Shown here one piece after another: positions 15,522 through 25,659 of a stretch of DNA of 64,000 nt. A program made the translations under genes and the position numbers. A model generated the notes under the pieces. It saw only the letters and a list, made by a program, of their open reading frames with translations. It searched no databases and was not told where the DNA came from. Position 1 is the first letter of the stretch, and each line of letters opens with the position of its first letter. Where the stretch lies: contig NZ_JARXWN010000012.1 of NCBI RefSeq assembly GCF_029892965.1, positions 1-64,000 on the forward strand, written 5' to 3'. Source of the DNA: Dysgonomonas sp. PF1-14. GTDB taxonomy: Bacteria > Bacteroidota > Bacteroidia > Bacteroidales > Dysgonomonadaceae.

Positions 15522-16578
15522 GTTTAAATATTTTTTCTTTAAATTCTGTTTCTTTATCCATAAAGGCGACCTCGATAGGCAGATAGTACAAATGCTCTTT
15601 TATATCGTCGTCTATGTCGTCTCTCAGCACCAGCCGCGCGGCATCTTTTTCGGTTACCAGAATAATTTTATCATCTGTATTTATACTTCTGAATCGTTCT
15701 GAAATATGCTTTATATCTTTTTCCCTGAAATTATGATGATCGGGATAGGTCAGTATATCTATTTCGGTAGTATATTCCGAAAGCTTGTTTATCATCATTT
15801 TAGGCGAAGCTATTCCGGTAGCCAGCAAGATATGTTTGCTTCTGAGGCTATCTAATGTTAGATTTTTATTCTCGCTTTCAAATACAGATATAAGATTTTT
15901 ATATGTAAACGATGTAAAATAAAGCCCTTGGTAAGGAAACGCATTTATATCGTGTGAAATAATGCGGAAGTCGATCGGTTGCAGGTCTTCGGGGCACTTG
16001 GTTACCAATATTATATTGGCATTCTCAAGGCTCGACGCCGGTTCTCTGAGCCTGCCTGCCGGAAGCAATGTGTCGTCGTACACAGGACGATTGAAGTCTG
16101 ACAATATAATAGTATATGACGGCTTCACATAACGATGTTGGAAAGCATCGTCGAGTAATATTATTTCGGGAGGATTGTCCAGCGACAGCAGTTCTTTGAT
16201 CCCTCTTCGCCTGTTACCGTCTACAGCTACAATAGCATCGGGGTATTTTTGTTTTATCTGAAACGATTCGTCTCCTATTTCGAGACTAGTGGAATGGGGT
16301 GTGGCAAGTACAAAGCCTTTCGACTTACGCTTATATCCCCTGCTGAGCACTCCTACCCTGTATTTTTCCTGCAACAGGTTTACCAGATACTCAGTGTGCG
16401 GAGTCTTGCCTGTGCCGCCTACAGTGATGTTACCGATGCAGATAACAGGAACATCGAACTCCTCGTGTTTGAGTATTCCCCAGTCGAAGAATTTGTTGCG
16501 TATATATACAATCAACCTGTACAGCCATGAAAAAGGCAGCAACCATTTATTGATATGCACAGACGGAATTTTAATCAT
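15478..16578 (-). CDS. lpxK: Tetraacyldisaccharide 4'-kinase
   Basis: A 366-residue LpxK, which phosphorylates the 4' position of the lipid A disaccharide at the inner membrane. The N-terminal amphipathic/membrane helix is followed by the P-loop 'GNITVGGTGKTP' (about 48-59). 'VLSRGYKRKSKG' and 'LLDDAFQHR' (the conserved DDAFQH block, about 141-149) are intact. The C-terminal 'TYPDHHNF' and 'VTEKDAARL' motifs are also present. It is transcribed with punA, and with sppA and thiL forms a cluster I remember as recurrent in Bacteroidales. Two rightward genes separate it from sppA. Confidence 0.95.
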   Translation of the reverse strand: MIKIPSVHINKWLLPFSWLYRLIVYIRNKFFDWGILKHEEFDVPVICIGNITVGGTGKTPHTEYLVNLLQEKYRVGVLSRGYKRKSKGFVLATPHSTSLEIGDESFQIKQKYPDAIVAVDGNRRRGIKELLSLDNPPEIILLDDAFQHRYVKPSYTIILSDFNRPVYDDTLLPAGRLREPASSLENANIILVTKCPEDLQPIDFRIISHDINAFPYQGLYFTSFTYKNLISVFESENKNLTLDSLRSKHILLATGIASPKMMINKLSEYTTEIDILTYPDHHNFREKDIKHISERFRSINTDDKIILVTEKDAARLVLRDDIDDDIKEHLYYLPIEVAFMDKETEFKEKIFKHVRENSRNRNLYKR

Positions 16579-16676
16579 CCGATAAATATAGTTATTTTAT
16601 TTCAGAAATATCATTTTGATAGGATAAGTTCGGTACAAAATAATCGAACATACCTGTGGTGCATCTAGATAATTTA

Positions 16677-16684
16677 TATCTTTG
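16677..16684 (+). promoter_or_regulatory. -7 box TATCTTTG of the TPR regulator
   Basis: Perfect TAnnTTTG 47 bases before the ATG at 16732. Confidence 0.6.
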
Positions 16685-16731
16685 AAACAAGGAAGAGAAA
16701 AGAAATTTAAGAACCCAGAGAAAAATACCCC

Positions 16732-18601
16732 ATGAAATTTACACTTCACGACAAAGCAAGATTATACGCATTTATGCTCCTCTTATCATTACTTGCCACA
16801 TCCTGTGGACAACAGTCCCGGCAAAGTGAGATTACCACAGAGGCAAATGCCGAAATTGATAAAATCATCAACGACTCCAAGCCTCTGACATTCAACAACC
16901 CCGATTCGGCTATACAGGCATTGCAGCAAGTCTTAGCCCACGATAAAGACAAACTGTCTGCAAAGCAAACCATAGAAGCGAATATGCAAATAGGATTGGC
17001 ATACTCTATAAAAAAAAGAATTAGATGCTAGCGATTCCATATATCAACAGTGCCTCAGTATAAAAGGGATCGAAGAAGATACCATCAACAAAGCTTCCAT
17101 ATATATCAATATAGGTATCAATCAGAATAAAAAGGGAAATACAAGAGATGCTATAAAATATTACAGGATGGCTGAATCTACTGTAGCAGGGCATGTTAAA
17201 GCCAGTGATTACGTGGACAGGATAAACAACAATCTGGGGCTGTCTTTTCAACGAATGGAAAAGCTCGATTCGGCTCGCTACTGTTTCGAACAGGTGCTTA
17301 ATGCAGCTGTCAGAAAAGGGAATAAAGAGTACGAGGCAAATGCTTTACTGAATATAGCAAACATCCTCATTCGCTTTAAAGAATATGAGCAGGCCGAACA
17401 AAATCTCAGAAGAGCTCTTTCGATATATGCAGAAACTGGAAACAAAAATGGGATGCGCATGGCCAATACCAATCTGGGTACGGTATTAGTACAAACTGAG
17501 CGCTTTGACGAAGCATTACAAGCTTTTAGGGATGCCGAGGAAATAGCCGTAGCAAGTGGTATGCCGGCTAGTCTGGCCGTCATATATCACAACGAAGGAG
17601 ACATATATTTCAAGAAAGGGCAATATGCCGAAAGCCTGCGCTTACTCGATAAATCGTTGGCTATAAAAGAACAGTACAAAGACTCAATGGGTCTGGCACG
17701 TTCATACAATGCAAAAGCTGGTGTGTATAATAGACTAAGGCAATACGATCACTCATTGACCTATGCTAGTGATGCTATGGGTATAGCTCGGCGAGCCGAC
17801 AATGTAGATCTAATGATCGATATATACGGCAATACCTTATCAGCATTAGTCGGGCAAGGCAAATGGAACGAAGCTGTGGAAACATTAGATGCACGCGATA
17901 TACTTCGTGACTCAGTATTTGTGAAAGAAAAATTTGCAGCCATCCAGGAACTGAAAGTAAAATACGAAACCGAACAGAAAGAACAAAAATTAGAAACGGC
18001 ACATAAGACCATCAGGCAACAAAAAATCATGTCCATCTTATTTCTAATAGCCTGTGTTTCACTGATTGCCCTGTTCTTTATCTATTATTACTTCCAGCGC
18101 AAAAAAAGGCAAGACCACATCCGCATCGTCAAGCAAAATGAAGAATTATCAGAGTATATAGGGCGAACACACAAAACCAGAGAAGTTCTGCCGGAAGATT
18201 CCGATACAGGAAAAGCCGAAAACGGGAATGGGGTAAGGCACCTCGCAGAAATACTGTCCGGACTAGAGCAACTCTTCGACCACGAAAAGATATACCGTAC
18301 GCAGGGGCTCAACATAAATGTGGTAGCCGACAAGCTTGCCACCAACCGCGACTATCTGTCGAAAGTTATAAACAGCAGCCTGGGTAAAGGATTCAACGAG
18401 TATGTCAATTTTTACCGCATCGAAGAGGCCAAAGAAATACTCAAAGCACAGTGCAACGGTCAACACACAGCCTACACCATGCAGCAAATAGCCGAAAAAG
18501 TGGGATTTGCGGGCACATCGCCCTTTTATACAGCCTTCAAGCAGATAGTAGGAGTTACACCCGGCGAATATAAAAAGACACTCAAACATATAAAACAGTA
18601 A
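16732..18601 (+). pseudogene. TPR / AraC-type regulator lipoprotein, frameshifted at an A8 tract
   Basis: The gene reads as two frames: 16732-17031 (lipoprotein signal with 'LLATSC', start of TPR region) and a second frame carrying the rest, which has its first ATG only at 17168. They join at the run of eight A's at 17010-17017. Dropping one A gives a continuous protein of about 622 residues. Its order is: signal and lipobox, TPR repeats (to about residue 420), a membrane helix ('MSILFLIACVSLIALFFIYYYF'), a coiled linker, and a C-terminal AraC-type HTH ('NVVADKLATNRDYLSKVIN' and 'IAEKVGFAGTSPFYTAFKQ'). The intact gene at 35523 has the same plan. The shift may be an error, a real mutation, phase variation or transcriptional slippage. 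Confidence 0.8.
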
Positions 18602-18664
18602 GCAGTTAACAGTAACTCATCGGCAATAATTCTCAATTTGTTATTAATATCCCTTTTTATCCAA

Positions 18665-18700
18665 CAAAAATGTCCTGATTGGTAAATCAGGACATTTTTG
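18665..18700 (+). terminator. Terminator of the TPR regulator
   Basis: A perfect 16-bp stem (18665-18680 / 18685-18700) with loop GGTA, ending in TTTTTG. Confidence 0.85.
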
Positions 18701-18761
18701 TTTATTAACAATTTTTTATCCTAATTATTTTTTACTTGTTTCGCATTCGAGAATGATTTTG

Positions 18762-18790
18762 AACCCGCTGGCGCGGACATCTTGTCCGTG
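18762..18790 (+). repeat. REP-like repeat, copy 1 (GCGCGGACATCTTGTCC)
   Basis: AACCC-GCTGGCGCGGACATC-TTGTCCGTG, containing the small palindrome GGACA-TCT-TGTCC. A nearly identical inverted copy lies at 41189-41218. Confidence 0.6.
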
Positions 18791-18879
18791 CCTCTCTCGC
18801 AGCAGGCAGGGTCGATTTAAAAAAAGGTAGAAAAAATTTCTATATAAACGAGTAACAAACAATTAAAGCAAACAACAAC

Positions 18880-19722
18880 ATGAAAACAAAACAACTATTA
18901 TTCTTACTTACATTTATCTTTGCGGGCTTGTTCCTTTCGTCGTGCAGTAGCGACGATGACGACAACAATAACAACAATGGCTACAACTTTGGCGCAAAAA
19001 AAGTATTTACGGGCGACTTGCCCAAAAAGGTGGGCGAGTCTACTCTCAAGTATAATTCGGACGGATTACTTGAAGAAATATCCAATACTTACGAAAAAGT
19101 GACTTTCGAATATCCGGCAAAAACAAAATCGACAGGAGGAGATAATATTGTAATAATGAACTTTCAAGATCTGATGCATCCCGAAGAAGGTTTCGTAATC
19201 AGGCTGAAAATAGGAGCTAACGGATTTGCCAGCGAAGCACAACAAACATTCGCGGAAGATAGTACCATCGACACATGGGAGTTTGGGTACAACGGCGACG
19301 GCCAGCTCAACCATGTGAAGAGAAAAGAATCAGGGAACAACGACAGCGAAACAACAACTATGACATACAAAGACGGCAATCTCACATACGTGAAGATGAC
19401 AGAAGACAATAGCTATTATTACAACACCTCGGCCATTATCTACACATCCGAAGCACATCCGCAAGGTATCGAAAACAAGGGCTGCATTATGCTCTTCGAT
19501 ACGCTTATGGGCATGGATATAGACGAAATGGAATACGCCTATTATGCAGGATTGTTGGGGAAAGCGACGAAGAACCTGCCGCTAAAACTGGCGGAAGAAT
19601 GGGAAGGAGATCCTGAATATGACGTGTATATATACGACTGGACTCTGAATGCAAAAGGCTATCCTACCAGTATGAAATTTGATGAGTGGGGAACTATCGT
19701 AAGGCTCAATTTTTCATGGTAA
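18880..19722 (+). CDS. Lipoprotein with repeated YD-like strands (DUF4595-like)
   Basis: A 280-residue outer-surface lipoprotein. The signal sequence ends in 'LFLSSCSSDDDD', with an Asp/Asn-rich tether of about 12 residues after Cys22. Repeated short beta strands ('LKYNSDGLLEEIS', 'FGYNGDGQLNHV', 'MTYKDGNLTYV') resemble the DUF4595/RHS-like solenoid common in Bacteroides lipoproteins. A C-terminal 'WTLNAKGYPTSMKF' ends the pattern. Function is unknown. It stands alone between two terminators and is convergent with sppA. Confidence 0.8.
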   Translation: MKTKQLLFLLTFIFAGLFLSSCSSDDDDNNNNNGYNFGAKKVFTGDLPKKVGESTLKYNSDGLLEEISNTYEKVTFEYPAKTKSTGGDNIVIMNFQDLMHPEEGFVIRLKIGANGFASEAQQTFAEDSTIDTWEFGYNGDGQLNHVKRKESGNNDSETTTMTYKDGNLTYVKMTEDNSYYYNTSAIIYTSEAHPQGIENKGCIMLFDTLMGMDIDEMEYAYYAGLLGKATKNLPLKLAEEWEGDPEYDVYIYDWTLNAKGYPTSMKFDEWGTIVRLNFSW

Positions 19723-19767
19723 ATCTGTATGCCGGTTTCAAAGCATAAGAATGAAAAAGTAAAATAA

Positions 19768-19801
19768 AAACAGCCAAAAGGTATTACCTCTTGGCTGTTT
19801 C
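19768..19801. terminator. Bidirectional terminator between the lipoprotein gene and sppA
   Basis: AAACAGCCAA-AG / CT-TTGGCTGTTT stem with a short loop, A-rich on one side and T-rich on the other. It serves both convergent genes. Confidence 0.75.
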
Positions 19802-19820
19802 ATTTATATAATCAATACAT

Positions 19821-21581
19821 TTACTTCACAACAATATCATACGGCATACGTGCCTGTACGAAATCCTGTTCTTTAATTTCTTTCAATGTTTTGAAATATT
19901 CGTAATCAGCACCCATATATTCTTTCATAACCTTAGTAGCCAGTTCTTCTTTCTGGTTCATAAGCAGGCTTTCGAATACATCTACCTTTTTAGGGAAACT
20001 GCGTAACGAATAATCATCGAGGCTGGCCAGTTTAGCTGCTTCCTCTATAGCTGTATCTATATTACCCAGAGCATCTACAAGACCTATTTTCAAAGCCTGA
20101 TTACCAGTCCATACTCGTCCCTGTGCAATATGATCGAGTGAGTCTTTGGCTATACCGCGACCATCGGAACAACGGGTAAGAAACAGATCATATCCGCGCT
20201 CTATATAGTTCTGGAGAATAGCTTTTTCATCCTCTCTCATCGGACGGGTCATATTACCAAAATCGGAAAACTTATTTGTTTTCACTGCATCGAAGCTGAC
20301 ACCTATTTTCTTTGTCAGTCCCTCCACGTTCGGGAACATGCCGAAAATACCGATAGAGCCTGTCAATGTATTTGGTTGTGCTATAATTTTAGAAGCATTA
20401 CAAGATATATAGTATCCTCCCGATGCTGCATAGTCGCCCATAGATACTACTACCGGCTTTTTAGCTTTCAGCAAGCCTATAGCTTCCCATATTTCTTCCG
20501 ATGCATAGGCGCTACCTCCCGGAGAATTTACACGAAAGACCACAGCTTTTACTTTATCATTATCTCTTAGTTTTTCTATTTCTTTTACATAACGTTTACT
20601 CGTAATGCCTTCTCTGCCTGTTCCGTCAGAGATACTTCCTTCGGCATAAAGAACAGCTATTATATCATCTGCCGATTTTTTGTTAATAAAAGGTACTGTA
20701 GTAATATCCTTTACCGATGCCAGGCGTACATCTTTCACTTCTTCTACTTTCAGCAATGTTTTCAGATATTCTTTTACACCTGTATCATACATCAGCGTAT
20801 CTACAAGTCCGTCACTCAAAATAGCTTTAGCCTCTTTGAATGTAACCAGAGAATCGGTCAGTTCGTTCAGTTTTGCTACCGATATTTTCCGCGAAGCAGA
20901 AATCTCGTCTGTAACAGTCGACCACATATCGTTCATGTAAGAAGATACCTGCTCTTTGTTAGCATCACTCATCTTGTCGAGCATGAACGGCTCTACGGCA
21001 GATTTGAATGTACCTACTTTGAAAATCTGCATTTCTACTCCTATCTTATCCAGCAAACCTTTATAAAAGGTAGGTACTGCTGCATAACCATGCAGGTCGA
21101 GATTACCCTGAGGATTGAGTATTACTTTGTCCGAAACAGACGACAGGTAATAACAGCCCTGTGTATAGACATCAGCATAAGAAACTACAAACTTACCGCT
21201 TTCTTTAAAGTCTATCAGCTGGTCTCTTATTTCTTTAAGCGATGCGCCCGATGCTGAAAAAGCGCCGGCATTGATATAAATACCTTTTATCTTATCGTTT
21301 TCCTTCGCTTTTTTTATAGAAGACAGTATATCGTCCAACCCGAGTTTAGGAGGTTCGTTACGTCCCATAATGGCATCGAATATAGAATTATCTTCTACTC
21401 TGTCGTACAAAACTCCTTCGAGCTTCAATGTAAGTATGGTGTTATCCTTCAATGTATATTTTTCTTCCGAACTGAAAGACATCATGGCTGCAAGAGAAAT
21501 AAACATGATCAGACACAACAGTCCCAATACTATAAAGCATCCTAATATGGAAGCTAATAAACTTTTAAAAAAATCTTTCAT
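19821..21581 (-). CDS. sppA: Signal peptide peptidase SppA, 67K type
   Basis: A 586-residue membrane-bound Ser-Lys peptidase that degrades leftover signal peptides. One N-terminal membrane helix (about 5-33) is followed by two tandem S49 domains. The first contains 'GAFSASGASLKEIRDQL' and 'SYADVYTQGCYYLSSVSDKVILNP', where the catalytic Lys is expected. The second contains 'RVNSPGGSAYASEEIW' and 'SMGDYAASGGYYISC' with the catalytic Ser, and 'TLTGSIGIFG'. Length matches the long (E. coli-like) form. It is divergent from the gene at 22089 across a 507-base AT-rich gap. Confidence 0.95.
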   Translation of the reverse strand: MKDFFKSLLASILGCFIVLGLLCLIMFISLAAMMSFSSEEKYTLKDNTILTLKLEGVLYDRVEDNSIFDAIMGRNEPPKLGLDDILSSIKKAKENDKIKGIYINAGAFSASGASLKEIRDQLIDFKESGKFVVSYADVYTQGCYYLSSVSDKVILNPQGNLDLHGYAAVPTFYKGLLDKIGVEMQIFKVGTFKSAVEPFMLDKMSDANKEQVSSYMNDMWSTVTDEISASRKISVAKLNELTDSLVTFKEAKAILSDGLVDTLMYDTGVKEYLKTLLKVEEVKDVRLASVKDITTVPFINKKSADDIIAVLYAEGSISDGTGREGITSKRYVKEIEKLRDNDKVKAVVFRVNSPGGSAYASEEIWEAIGLLKAKKPVVVSMGDYAASGGYYISCNASKIIAQPNTLTGSIGIFGMFPNVEGLTKKIGVSFDAVKTNKFSDFGNMTRPMREDEKAILQNYIERGYDLFLTRCSDGRGIAKDSLDHIAQGRVWTGNQALKIGLVDALGNIDTAIEEAAKLASLDDYSLRSFPKKVDVFESLLMNQKEELATKVMKEYMGADYEYFKTLKEIKEQDFVQARMPYDIVVK

Positions 21582-22088
21582 CTGATAATTTTTATATTAA
21601 TTGAATAACAAAATTATATATTTATCTGGTAATATGCTATTTAAATTACACAAAAGAAACCATTACCCTAAAACTGTAATAAGTTGTTTATAACCTGTTG
21701 AAAACTGTTGATATATTTTTTAAACAATCTTCGCTGTCTTTCGGATTTTAATTCCATATATAAATAAGTCGCAACAAACAATTAAAAATCACAAAGAAAT
21801 TATAAATGATATATCAAAGTCTTATGAACATAAATTGTGCATAAAATAAAATGCTTAGTTTTAAACACCGATAGTTATCAACATCTTTTTAATAAAGTTC
21901 ACAAACGTCTTTATATAAATAAATTGAGTAAATTTGTCTCTTTTAATAACTCGTATTACAGGCATGATGAATGTTTAATAATAGAATAACCAAATTTTAC
22001 AACAAAAAAGAATAAACACTATTAACAGCCTATAATCATCAACATGAGTTTTTTTAAAGTTTAAATAAAAAGAATATATATAAATATA
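21582..22088. other. AT-rich divergent gap with DnaA-box-like sites (possible oriC)
   Basis: A 507-base gap between sppA (leftward) and the gene at 22089 (rightward). It has no ORF of note. It contains TGTGCATAA (21836-21844, an exact match to the reverse of TTATNCACA) and the near matches TTATCAACA (21875-21883), TGTTTATAA (21685-21693), TGTTGAAAA (21696-21704) and TGTTGATAT (21706-21714), in very AT-rich surroundings. It sits at the point where predominant gene direction switches. It may be the chromosomal origin. Confidence 0.35.
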
Positions 22089-24743
22089 ATGTTTAATAAC
22101 TCTTGTTTGAAGAAATATTATCTTATTCTCATATTTATAAGTTTTATATCGGGAAAGGTACAAAGCCAGACTGATGATGTTTCCGATTCCGTTATAACAA
22201 AAATAGCAGAAAATTTTGAAAAACAGCTAAGGCTCTATCCTCAGGAAAAACTTTATACACAAATAGACAAGCCTTACTGTGTTGCAGGAGAAAATATATG
22301 GTTTCGTACATACCTTACCGATGCCAGTACAAATATTCCCAATTCTATCAGCCGCTATGTCTATGCCGAACTTATAGATCCTATGGATTCTGTTATCAGC
22401 AGAGTAAAAGTAAGACCTGTACACGGGGCGTATCATGGTCATATAAGCCTGCCCGAAGATATGGCTGAAGGTGAATATCAGTTACGTTTCTATACCCGGT
22501 TTATGGAAAGCTTTGGAGACGACTATTTTTTTAAACGATCGGTTCGTATAGGTGATCCGTTGACTGCCCTTTACAGAACCGAATCGGATTTTTCGTATGA
22601 AAACGAAAAGAAATTGAGTGTGAAATTGCGTATAACAGATATAAAAGAGAATACTTTCATACAGCCCGATAGAGTAGAGATAATGGATGAGAATGGTAAC
22701 CTGAAGCCGGTGAAAGTAAAAGATGATTACACGATAGATTTTTCGCTGAAAGTACCTTCTAAAAAGAAAGTATTATTCGTAAAATACGATTATAAAGGGA
22801 AATTCCATAAAGAATACATTGCAATACCGTCACGTCCCGACTTCGAAGTATCTTTTTTACCCGAAGGCGGATACAATATTGCCGGAACAGTAAATAGAAT
22901 TGCTTTTAAGGCACTAAATTCTGATGGATTGGGTGAAGATATAGAAGGTATTTTAATAAATCAGAGAGGCGATACTTTAGATAGTTTCAGATCTACACAT
23001 CTTGGTATGGGACTATTGATACTGAATTCTCAAATAGATAGCGTATTTTATACAATTTGTAAAAATAATGCAGGCTTGGAGAAAAAATACCGTATTCCTT
23101 CAGCTACAGCCGAACAGGTGGCTTTGAGTGTAAACAGCCTGAGTAACAAATTTCATTTATCGTTGCGTGTATCAAAAGAGAAGCTTTTGAATAATGACTA
23201 TTATGTTGTGATACAATGCAGGGGACATATATTAAATACATTTAAGTGGAATGAAGAAAAGACTTTTGTAACTATACTAAAAAACAGTTTGCCCTCCGGT
23301 GTAATTCAGATTTTACTGGTGGATAGGAATATGAACCCTGTGAGTGAGAGACTTGTCTTTAATGTAAATAAGTCGGAGCAGACAGGTATTGAATTTATCA
23401 CTGACAAAAGCAATTATGCTGGCAGGGAACAGGTGAAAGGTTCTATAAAATTGAAGGAATTTGAGAATAACGGACAAGTGGCCGGTCTATCGGTTTCTGT
23501 AACCGATGATAAGGATGTGAAAACAGATACCTGTGTCAATATATTATCATCCTTATTGCTTACATCTGAGCTGAAAGGTCATGTAGAATCGCCTGCACAT
23601 TACTTTTCTGGTGATATAAGAGACAAGCTTTTAAACATAGATTTATTGATGATGACCCAGGGATGGAGCAGATATAATGTAGGCAAAGTACTTAAAGGTG
23701 ATCTGGAAAAGCCAAATGGTTATCTGGAACTGGGACAATATTTATCGGGTACTGTTAAAGGCGGGTTCTTTATGAATAAAAAATCGGATGGCTATCCTGT
23801 GACTTTAATTTCATTGCAGAATAATATATTCAGAGAAGCACTGACAGATAAAGATGGCAGGTTTCATCTTCAGGGTTTTGAAGCACCCGACAGTACTACT
23901 TTCATTATACAGGGGCTTACTAAAAAAGGAGGTGGGAGAGTGGAACTGTTGATAGATAAAGAAGTTTTTCCCGATAATAAATTCTCTTTACCACTTAGTA
24001 CTGTCGAAAATCGCTCATTATTTGAAAAATACATGAAAAAAGCAGATGAAAATTTTCTACTGGCTAACGGTATGCGTATGATTTATCTGAAAGATATAGA
24101 GATATTGGGTAGGAAAAACATGGATGATAATAAGGAAAGATCTGTATATTCATCCAATATGAATATACGTAAGTCATATAAAGAAATTGAAAAATATAGC
24201 TTTACAAATGTAGTTCAGTTACTAAATCTTTTTGCAGGAGTACAAGTATTACCAAACAAGATATCTATACGTGGAGGCGAAAAAACTTTAATACTGGTTG
24301 ATGGTATTCAATACGAAATGGATATGTTATATTCGATACCCGTAAGTGATATAGACGAAGTGGAAATAATGAAAGACGGAACAGCTGCTATTTTAGGTGG
24401 GAGAGGAAGTGATGGTGTAATAATGATCACTACTAAAAGGGGAGAAATAAATTTAAAAAATGAGGATAAGTTTAATATAAAATCAATAACTCCGCTCGGT
24501 TATCAGGTGACAAAAGAATTTTATTCACCACAGTATGAAACCAATGAACAAAGATCGGCTGTTGAACCCGATTTAAGAACAACTGTCTATTGGAATCCGG
24601 ATATTAAGACAAATAAATCAGGAACAGCGGATATTAATTTTTATACTGCGGATGCTTCCACTACATATTCAGTTGTTATAGAAGGTATTACTTCCGGTGG
24701 TTCTTTAATTCATTCTGTACATAAAATATCGAGGAAAGACTAA
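22089..24743 (+). CDS. Large exported protein with MG2-like repeats and TonB-receptor plug domain
   Basis: An 884-residue secreted protein. The signal peptide is at residues 1-25. The N-terminal region resembles the macroglobulin MG2 beta-sandwich ('EKLYTQIDKPYCVAGENIWFRTYL', about 40-63), followed by further beta-rich domains. Residues 700-790 form a TonB-dependent receptor plug ('LLNLFAGVQVLPNKISIRGG', 'LILVDGIQYEM', 'IDEVEIMKDGTAAILGGRGSDGV'). There is no 22-strand barrel, so it is not a transporter itself. This family in Bacteroidota is thought to act at the cell envelope; its role is unknown. The start is the first ATG. The next gene follows by 13 bases. Confidence 0.8.
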   Translation: MFNNSCLKKYYLILIFISFISGKVQSQTDDVSDSVITKIAENFEKQLRLYPQEKLYTQIDKPYCVAGENIWFRTYLTDASTNIPNSISRYVYAELIDPMDSVISRVKVRPVHGAYHGHISLPEDMAEGEYQLRFYTRFMESFGDDYFFKRSVRIGDPLTALYRTESDFSYENEKKLSVKLRITDIKENTFIQPDRVEIMDENGNLKPVKVKDDYTIDFSLKVPSKKKVLFVKYDYKGKFHKEYIAIPSRPDFEVSFLPEGGYNIAGTVNRIAFKALNSDGLGEDIEGILINQRGDTLDSFRSTHLGMGLLILNSQIDSVFYTICKNNAGLEKKYRIPSATAEQVALSVNSLSNKFHLSLRVSKEKLLNNDYYVVIQCRGHILNTFKWNEEKTFVTILKNSLPSGVIQILLVDRNMNPVSERLVFNVNKSEQTGIEFITDKSNYAGREQVKGSIKLKEFENNGQVAGLSVSVTDDKDVKTDTCVNILSSLLLTSELKGHVESPAHYFSGDIRDKLLNIDLLMMTQGWSRYNVGKVLKGDLEKPNGYLELGQYLSGTVKGGFFMNKKSDGYPVTLISLQNNIFREALTDKDGRFHLQGFEAPDSTTFIIQGLTKKGGGRVELLIDKEVFPDNKFSLPLSTVENRSLFEKYMKKADENFLLANGMRMIYLKDIEILGRKNMDDNKERSVYSSNMNIRKSYKEIEKYSFTNVVQLLNLFAGVQVLPNKISIRGGEKTLILVDGIQYEMDMLYSIPVSDIDEVEIMKDGTAAILGGRGSDGVIMITTKRGEINLKNEDKFNIKSITPLGYQVTKEFYSPQYETNEQRSAVEPDLRTTVYWNPDIKTNKSGTADINFYTADASTTYSVVIEGITSGGSLIHSVHKISRKD

Positions 24744-24756
24744 ATTGTATAAGCGT

Positions 24757-25593
24757 ATGAGGAATATTTTATTGTTCATTGTTATAAGTATTGTTGCTTT
24801 ATCTTCTTGTAACAGGAAGCAACAACAACCCGAAAACGATCAGTACGAAAAAGTAGAACGATTCGTCAACGAAGAGGTTGTAGATACCTTGTCTGCTAAA
24901 GAACAGGAAGAATTTGCTGCCTTTTACGAAGCGTATTTCAAGAACTTTTCGTACGAAGGTATAAAAGTATTTCAGCCGATGACGTATAACGAAACGGACT
25001 TCAATAAACAGCTTTTCCATATAATGGATACGATCGTTGGTTTGTTTAAGGAAGGAGACAGTTATATACTTAAGCCCTGCCGCATAGAAAAAGTGAATAC
25101 ATACGAAAATGAATGTTACGGAGGCGATATGCTCGAACCCACCCTCGATACGAAAGGCGATTGCCGTTATCTTTTCAGGGGATTGAATAAGTATAGTGAA
25201 AAAGAGGCTTTAGATACTGTTGCTGCAAGATTTTCCCTGTTTCCGGGTGAAGAAAAGAGTTTTACGTTCAATAATGTATCGTATAAGTTAAGAGGTGAGG
25301 GCAGAGCCAAGCGTAATATTGCGAGTACATCATGGGACAGCCTGGTAGAATACAAACTTATGCTTACCGATGGTGATAAAACGCAGTGTATAACCGAAAT
25401 GAAAGAATATTCGGATACCTGTACCGAAGTGGTTTTTATAGGTGATCTGGATGGAGACGGTAAGCCCGATTTCATTATCAGTTCACCCGACTGGTATGAA
25501 GATTACAGGGTTCTATTATTATTATCTTCCTTTGCTGAGTACAACGAGCTGGTCAAATTGGTTTCTATAACGATGGATTCCTTTGCCTGCTAA
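24757..25593 (+). CDS. Hypothetical lipoprotein with Asp-rich calcium-like loop
   Basis: A 278-residue lipoprotein: signal 'RNILLFIVISIVALSSC' with lipid Cys about residue 17. The body is charged. The only motif I see is 'GDLDGDGKPDFIIS' (about residue 232), the DxDxDG loop found in FG-GAP and dockerin-like calcium sites. A TTG four codons upstream also opens the frame, but ATG at 24757 fits the signal sequence better. It follows the 884-residue gene by 13 bases, so the two are probably co-expressed. Confidence 0.75.
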   Translation: MRNILLFIVISIVALSSCNRKQQQPENDQYEKVERFVNEEVVDTLSAKEQEEFAAFYEAYFKNFSYEGIKVFQPMTYNETDFNKQLFHIMDTIVGLFKEGDSYILKPCRIEKVNTYENECYGGDMLEPTLDTKGDCRYLFRGLNKYSEKEALDTVAARFSLFPGEEKSFTFNNVSYKLRGEGRAKRNIASTSWDSLVEYKLMLTDGDKTQCITEMKEYSDTCTEVVFIGDLDGDGKPDFIISSPDWYEDYRVLLLLSSFAEYNELVKLVSITMDSFAC

Positions 25594-25659
25594 GAGTTAT
25601 AAAACCTCTTTATTACTTTTAATGTTTATAAAAGAATCGAATCAAAAAATGGATATAGT

